Below, piece by piece: positions 58,100-64,000 of a stretch of DNA of 64,000 bases. Each line of letters starts with the position of its first letter. The stretch's first letter is position 1. The notes beneath the pieces are model-generated. The model did not search any database, was not told the DNA's origin, and saw only the letters and a list, made by a program, of their open reading frames with translations. The stretch lies in NCBI GenBank assembly GCA_023052935.1, contig CM041295.1, positions 107,386,711 to 107,450,710 of the forward strand. Reading direction: 5' to 3'. The position numbers were made by a program, and so were the translations under genes. Origin of the DNA: Piezodorus guildinii (lineage: Eukaryota; Arthropoda; Insecta; Hemiptera; Pentatomidae).

Positions 58100-58640
58100 A
58101 TGGCAATAATTAATAATAAATAATAAATCTTTATTTATTCTGGGACTAGTCCCTTTAGAATAACATAACAGGAAAATCAAAATAAAAACTTTAAGGTCTT
58201 AGAGTATACAAAAAGAATACAAAGAAACAATAGAAATTACAAACAATGGATTAAAAAGCAGTCTTAAATAATAATACTGAAAATTAAACTAGATAATAAA
58301 CATAATAAGCAATATGTACTTATATATTTTCATTAAAAAAGCATTTCTGTGTTTTTTGTTTTTTAACAATATACTAATAATATAATAAGTGCAAAACACC
58401 AGATAACATAAAATATAATAGGTATATATACGCTTCTATCTGTTTTGTTATTAATTTTAATTGAAATTAGAAAACTAATTAGGATTCTTCAGAAATTGGA
58501 GGGACAGGAGATGATTGAACAGGCGAGATTTGAATGTCGGAAGAGTATTGGAGTCACGGATATAAGAAGGAATAGAGTTCCATAAGGATGAAGATCGAAT
58601 TAGGAAAGATCTGTCGAAAGCTGCAGTTCCATGGGGCATC
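58100..58640 (-). pseudogene. CR1/Jockey-supergroup LINE 3' end
   Basis: The minus strand encodes RSSSLWNSIPSYIRDSNTLP, then TFKSRLFNHLL (about 58600-58500), the typical LINE C-terminus, then a 3' UTR. The end has GGGACTAGTCCC, a hairpin, before AGAATAAATAAAG (58165-58135). It is the same kind of tail as at 3060-4310. The next 200 bases to the right may be decayed upstream sequence. Confidence 0.72.
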
Positions 58641-58911
58641 ATATACATGTCCGAAGGCCGTGAGCGAGTGGGTAATTAATGTAATTAATTTAAATACTAT
58701 TTTTAAAATTAAAATATTTAATAGGCAAGGAGTTCTCAACTTTGGGAGCATTAACCACAGAAAAATATGAGAAAGAGGGAAATCGTATAATAATTTTAAA
58801 GCGGGGAGGTCATTCCCCTGTATACACCATGAATAAACTGATACAAATGTACCGATACTCAAGGGGAAAAAATGTTTGGAACCTCTGACATATTATTCGC
58901 AAACATAAAAA

Positions 58912-59701
58912 TCTAGTGAGCGCAACACACGATCTTCACTTACCTCCATTGTTAAAATCAATTAAAGAATTTTAAAATACAGTTTGAGATAATTTAAATT
59001 GTTACAGAATTCCTCTTGAGTTTTAATAAAAACATGAGTTTTATTAAATAATCAATCATATTATTATCTACGAAAATGAGTTAGTTTTATCGTCTTTTTC
59101 ATCACTCTCCGTCAACATTTATAATTTTCAAATATTTTTGCTCTTTTTTCCTTTCCTTTGGATATCGAAATTGTTCAGCTTATATATTTATCCTTTCTTA
59201 TCAATAATAAAATGATGATATCCTTAATTTTATAGAAACTGGAAAATTAAAATTATAGAGGAAGAAAACTTGAAAGATCTGCATTTAAGCCCTGTCAGAC
59301 TATTTTAATGATAATGAAACCTACATGATATCAAATCCTTTACGATTCTTGTGAGTTTAATCAAAATCGTTAGAGCCGATTTTTAGAAAATCGTAAAAAA
59401 GGAGCAAATAAAGAGGTTCTTCTGGTTAGCGGATTTTGATGAAAAAGTTGCTTTAACATCTCGGGCAAATAGTTGTCTTGAATAAGAAATTTTCAGTTTC
59501 ATACGACTTTTCATTTTAGCGCTAGTCTTACCAAACACACACACACACATATGCACACAGACATTTTTGTTTGCGGGACTTGGGCATTTGGACTCAGCGG
59601 AATCTAAACCGTGCATTTCCGGTGAAAAATCGAATTAGAAAATTTTCATGCACGCAATACTTTCTCTAACTATATATTTCATACACAGGTTAGTGAAAGT
59701 A
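58912..59701 (+). repeat. Hairpin-ended repeat family, copy 5
   Basis: From TCTAGTGAGCGCAACACACG to the end hairpin TACTTTCTCTAAC with GTTAGTGAAAGTA (59658-59701). Interior parallel to copies 1 and 4, including a CA run at 59534-59548. Confidence 0.75.
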
Positions 59702-59729
59702 AAATTCATATAAACACAAACAATATTGA

Positions 59730-60110
59730 TTCATTTTCATGCATCAAAATAAATACATCTAGCAAATTTGAGGGGGATATTGAACAATATCATAAAACAT
59801 ATGTAGATCAAAAACCCATTCGCAGCATATCAAAACATATTCTAAATCAGAATGAAGTCCTGTCATCTTCTTTACAGACGCCTTAGAGGATTATAAGGAA
59901 CCGAAGAGGAAGCAAGGATTGAAAATAGTGGGTTAGAATGGGAAAGGAATGAATCGTGGAAGGAATGATGCTATGTTGGATTACATTCCTGGCAAAGTAA
60001 GGAGCATTGAGGATATTGGGGTAAGGATTAGATAATTTGATGGTTTAGTAGAGCCATAAAGCTCAACTCCGTAACTTCAGATTGGCTTAATGATAGTTAA
60101 TAGTAATAGT
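59730..60110 (-). pseudogene. Jockey-type LINE 3' fragment, copy 2
   Basis: UTR and C-terminal coding traces parallel to 53440-53850 and 62330-63185, but with more frameshifts and deletions. No open frame of note. Confidence 0.65.
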
Positions 60111-60227
60111 AAAAGAGCCTTTCGTAGTGTTTGCAAGTGGAAGCTTTGGGCTTTCTTGTAAATGTCGAAGTAGCTATCTACAAACGAGTGTTTAGAGCTC
60201 AAATTGAAAAAAAAAAATTGATTCGAA

Positions 60228-61081
60228 TAGAATAGAATAAATTTATTTGTCTTTGGGGAATTCCCCAAGCAAATAGAGACTGGTTTGGCTATTTACAATA
60301 CATTTTGTAAATTATATACAAATATCGGAAAAGGTAAATTAACTTCTTTTTTTTTTTTTTCAATAGAGTAGAGATAAAATAAAAAATATATATACATCTA
60401 TTTTAATAATAAAAATACATCTGTTTAAGACTGTTTGGATTGAAATTTTACAGTACAGTGATTACATTTGACAAGAATGGTTACTATATAGGAATGTAGA
60501 ATATAAATTGGCATTTTTCATTAATTTACTTACATCACTTACAAATGCCTTAATATTCACTTTATGTATAATAAAAACGTTTATGAGTTTATTATAGATT
60601 TATATGATTTCAAACAATCATTGGTATATCATACTATTTGCATAATATTATTAATGTTTATTGCCTCATATGTATATAGATTTGGTATGTAAGCATATTG
60701 ACTCTTAACTTATTATCTGCTCGTGATTATTAATAATAATAGACGGTAGTTATTTTTATTCGTTAATAATAAAAAATCTCAATTTTAAGCAGCTAATTAT
60801 ATAATAATATATTTGATTTAATTTTGTACGGTCTTCTATTACGAATATTGTCGGGAACTGATTGTCTGAAATATTGTTAAGATATGGGTATGTAGTAGTT
60901 TCTGATGGAGGAGTGAATAGGGCAAACTGCCAGTAAATGATAGATGGTTTCATAGCTATTCATATTACATGTAGTACAAATTTCTGTTGGTTTTATATTA
61001 TAGAAATGGTTTTTGTGAGAAAATTTACAGTGATATTTTCCGGATGGGCGGGCCTGAGTTATTATTTTTATCATGTTAAAC

Positions 61082-61090
<9 letters not shown>
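60228..61090 (-). pseudogene. LINE 3' end with C-terminal zinc motif (I/R1-like)
   Basis: Minus strand 61074-60830 encodes TQARPSGKYHCKFSHKNHFY, then C..C (ICTTCNMNSYETIYHLLAVC), the C-x2-C-x8-H-x4-C arrangement at the end of many I/R1-type LINE proteins. A 3' UTR of about 550 bases ends in GGGGAATTCCCCAAAGACAA, a hairpin, then ATAAATTTATTC and an ATTCT repeat at 60225-60240. The reverse transcriptase is absent. Confidence 0.65.

Positions 61091-61124
<34 letters not shown>
61090..61124. repeat. (TA)n microsatellite
   Basis: TA run at the broken edge of the LINE. Confidence 0.9.
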
Positions 61125-61127
<3 letters not shown>

Positions 61128-62251
61128 AAATAAAATTAAGGAGTCTCTACCAAATTTATATCACTGGGTCTCATGATATAGTTGTGTACTCGACAGTAGC
61201 GGACCCGCCCCTGCTTCGCACGGCTGCAATTTGTATCAGTTGTCATTTATGTATAAACAATCTCTGTCTGACCGAATTAGAGTTATCGCTTTGGGGTTTT
61301 TAGTTTATCTTAAATAAAAGTGAAATTAGCAAAAAAATATGTTTAATTGATTACGTTTATTCATTATTATTTTTAATCATCGGTGAAAATGAAATATAAA
61401 TCAAAATCGATTAACTTTGTTTGTTTCTTATTTTAAAGTGAAGCTCAGATAACGTAAAATTTAATTTTCACATATAAAGAAAACATGATTGCCATGTATG
61501 CATTTCAAAAACTAAAGAAATAACTAAGGTTCCTATCATTTTTGGTATATAACTATCATAACCTCCTTCTTTACCAGTAACATATGTTCATAAGTTCATG
61601 GGCTTACAACAACATTATATTAACTTGTACGGTTTCTTTTATTGTATTTTAACTTTTATGAAATCGTGTGCTTTCCAACGGTGCATTATACGTCTATATT
61701 ACTACTTATATTTTAGGAATTTTTTGACTTGGTTACAGACTTTATATTTTTGCTGTTTAAAGAAAACGATAAATTGCAATTCATTTTAATGATAAACCTT
61801 CGGGAATGAATGCACTAATGATGTTGAAAACCTTATCAAAATCCGTCTTCTGGTGTAGGAGTTTCCGGAAACCAACATAATTTTATATATAGAGAAATGT
61901 GAAAAATCGTTGAAGTTGCCTCTATACCGTAGCCAAAGAATCTAAGATAAGAGTCGATTTCAAAATTAATTGATAGAGATCCTGATGACCATCCAAAGTG
62001 CTCTCCGAAGGTTTTGTAGGTCGCGTCCTTTCTGTGTCACCTTGCGGTTGGAGGGTAATGCTAGCTTCTACCCTATTAGTAATCATTCCATGTTAGCGCT
62101 AGGAGAAAAGATCAACCGTAATGATATATGAATCGCTCAATTCAGGAACGAAACAGGAAGTCCATAGGTTTAGCCTGGGACATGTTTCGTTTCTGAAATA
62201 ACCAATTCATATATCCAAATAGTGATTCATAAAAGTGGTCTGTTATAACTC

Positions 62252-62261
<10 letters not shown>
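61125..62261. other. AT-rich DNA with an unassigned repeat-like patch
   Basis: 61190-61240 (GACCCGCCCCTGCTTCGCAC) is GC-rich and looks like part of a dispersed element, but no partner is present here. No gene. Confidence 0.4.

Positions 62262-62322
<61 letters not shown>
62262..62322. repeat. (TTA)n/(TA)n microsatellite
   Basis: ATT repeats followed by TA repeats, next to the 3' end of the Jockey-type LINE. Confidence 0.85.
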
Positions 62323-62327
<5 letters not shown>

Positions 62328-62329
62328 TT

Positions 62330-63185
62330 ATTGATATTTACAACTGTATTTTAAAATACATTCAGTAAATGTGATACAAGCTTTACTGTCATGATTCACA
62401 ACTGCCCATTGGCAGATCTCCAAAAACTATGCTAAACCAGAAGGTCTCGAGGCCATCTTATTTTCAGACGCCTCGGAGGATTACCAGGGATTGTTGAGGT
62501 GGCAAGGTTTGAAATTAGTGGATTAGAGTGGGAATGGAGTTTGTCATGAAAGGAGTGGTACCTGGTTCGGGCCAAGTCAGCAACATTTGGAACATTTAGG
62601 TCTTTATGGATAAGCTGATTCGTAACAAAATAAGGAGCATTGAGGATTTTCCGAAGGATTTTGGATTGTAAGGATTGGAGACGGGAAGAATTTGATGGTT
62701 TAGTAGAGCCCCAAAGCTCTACTCCGTAAGTCCATATCGGCCTTATGATAGTAATGTAGATGAGTCTTTTGTAATTAAGCAGATGGTTTGAGCGATTATC
62801 CAGTAAGTGTTGCAGTAGTCGAAAACGTCGGGCAGTTTCTTGTCGTTTCAGTCTTATGTGAGGATTCCAAGTAAGACGTTTGTCCAGATGGAGTCCTAGA
62901 TATCGGATCTGTTCGACTGGGACAAGCTGAGTGTTGTTGAAGGAAACAGTAAGGCAGGATGTCATCGGTTTACGACGCAAGGTGAAGGTTATTTGGTGGG
63001 ATTTATTGGAATTTATTTTAATCTTCCAATTCTGACACCATACTTCAAGTTCTCTGATGTGGGATAGAAGGGTTTGAGAGGCAATTGTGGGATCATTATT
63101 GACTGAAAATACACAGGTGTCATCAGCATAAGTAGAAAGGAATGTGGAAGGATGGGTTGGGATATCAGCTGTAAAGACTACTCTA
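62330..63185 (-). pseudogene. Jockey-type LINE 3' part with reverse-transcriptase YADD box, copy 3
   Basis: One open frame runs from about 63185 down to 62432. It begins inside the reverse transcriptase with the catalytic box STYADDTCVFSVNN (about 63140-63100), then WCQNWKIKINSNKSHQ. The Jockey C-terminal module follows: IRYLGLHLDKRLTWNPHIRL, IRPIWTYGVELWGSTKPSN, LQSKILRKILNAPYFVTNQL. It ends near WPRDLLV with a short 3' UTR. About 250 codons remain of an expected 800-900, with no stop inside, so this 5'-truncated copy is fairly young. The related fragments at 53440 and 59730 are more decayed. Confidence 0.85.
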
Positions 63186-63814
63186 ATATTATATTAGAAT
63201 GTGCTGGAATGAGTTACTTATAGGTGTACGTTCAAAACATTCCGATTTTAAAGAAGCGAAACCGTGCTATCGCATTTGTTTTTCAATGCCAATCTCGGTT
63301 ATTTTACATTTATTTTAAAGTAAAGGTTGAGGTAAAACGTGCTCATGAATATTTATCAGGTTCAATTTAAGAATCAATCTAAGACGTGCCCGCAAAACCA
63401 ACAATGAAAATTTAATGCATTAATTTTTTTTTTTGAATACTAATCAAATTATTTTTTTACGTATAAATTATGGTAAAATTTTTATGATAATTAAATTATG
63501 TTTTAGAAAGTATATTGACATAAATGTTAATTGGTTGAGGATCCTTTGTCATTGTTTCCCGAAGGATTGTAATAATAAATCTTCTTTAATATTATTTGGT
63601 TAATATTATTATTAACCATTAGTTTTTTAGTAATAGTTATTAAAACCATAAGGAAATATGTGGTTTGCCTACACGCATACAATTTAAGTCCTGAAAGAAA
63701 TCGTTAGTTGTAGCCTCTGCTAATATTGACACGATTTCCATGTTTTTTTTTTGTAGAAAAAAAAAGTATAACTACCTTTTAAATATTCACGATTAACGCA
63801 TATTTACAAAAAAA
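63186..63814. other. AT-rich DNA, nothing recognised
   Basis: No supported feature. Confidence 0.5.
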
Positions 63815-64000
63815 ATCTGGTGCGCGCAACAAGCGAATTTTGCTTGCCTCCTTTGTCATAATAAAGTTCAAAGCTTTTGAACACAGTTAACAATGCAAAC
63901 AGTATTACATTGTGTTTCGGTGGAAAATTTTATTTTAAATAAAATAATCTTACTGAATTAACGTACTTTCTACAGCTATGTACAAAAATATAATAAATAA
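63815..64000 (+). repeat. Hairpin-ended repeat family, copy 6, cut by window end
   Basis: Starts TCTGGTGCGCGCAACAAGCG and continues with GCTTGCCTCCTTTGTCATAA, parallel to the first 190 bases of copies 1, 4 and 5. Confidence 0.65.

Overview
The window reads as a piece of an AT-rich arthropod nuclear genome, most likely an insect; a hemipteran is only a guess. Two conserved host genes can be recognised, both on the minus strand and both split by introns with GT/AG borders. Nearly everything else is transposable-element DNA, simple repeats and AT-rich spacer. There are no operons, rRNA genes or CRISPR arrays.

Host genes. (1) The first coding exon of GET3/ASNA1, the tail-anchored-protein targeting ATPase, lies at 8414-8541. 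It ends just after the P-loop, and the rest of the gene must lie left of the window. (2) A complete CLN3 (battenin, lysosomal membrane protein) gene runs from a non-coding exon at 58026-58089 to a stop at 21253-21255: ten exons over about 37 kb, predicted product 478 residues. All exon phases agree. The ATG is itself split by intron 1, and an in-frame stop lies upstream of it.

Layout from left to right. 1-1.9 kb: giant inverted repeat. 3.0-4.3 kb: two LINE 3' ends in inverted orientation around a TA microsatellite. 4.4-6.3 kb: tRNA-derived SINEs, one cut by a mariner. 6.3-8.5 kb: AT-rich intron 1 of GET3. 9-10.4 kb: spacer, then a hammerhead-type motif. 10.95-18.03 kb: a compound region with tandem-repeat arms, a decayed retroviral-type integrase and a young LTR element that has gag and an env-like piece but no pol. 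18-21.2 kb: a SINE and AT-rich DNA downstream of CLN3. 21.25-58.1 kb: CLN3. Its introns hold a mariner, five RTE-like LINE copies or fragments, nested hammerhead-bearing foldbacks, several SINEs and a hairpin-ended repeat family. 55.7-57.4 kb (inside intron 1): a mariner relic interrupted by an RTE piece. 58.1-64 kb: CR1-, I/R1- and Jockey-type LINE 3' ends and further hairpin-ended repeats.

Many insertions keep visible target-site duplications (TSDs), so boundaries and nesting order can be read directly. The most interesting structures are the family of hammerhead-ribozyme-like cores (Penelope-like or retrozyme-like), the pol-less gag/env element with identical LTRs, the foldback with tandem-repeat arms beside an integrase relic, and the CLN3 start codon created by splicing.
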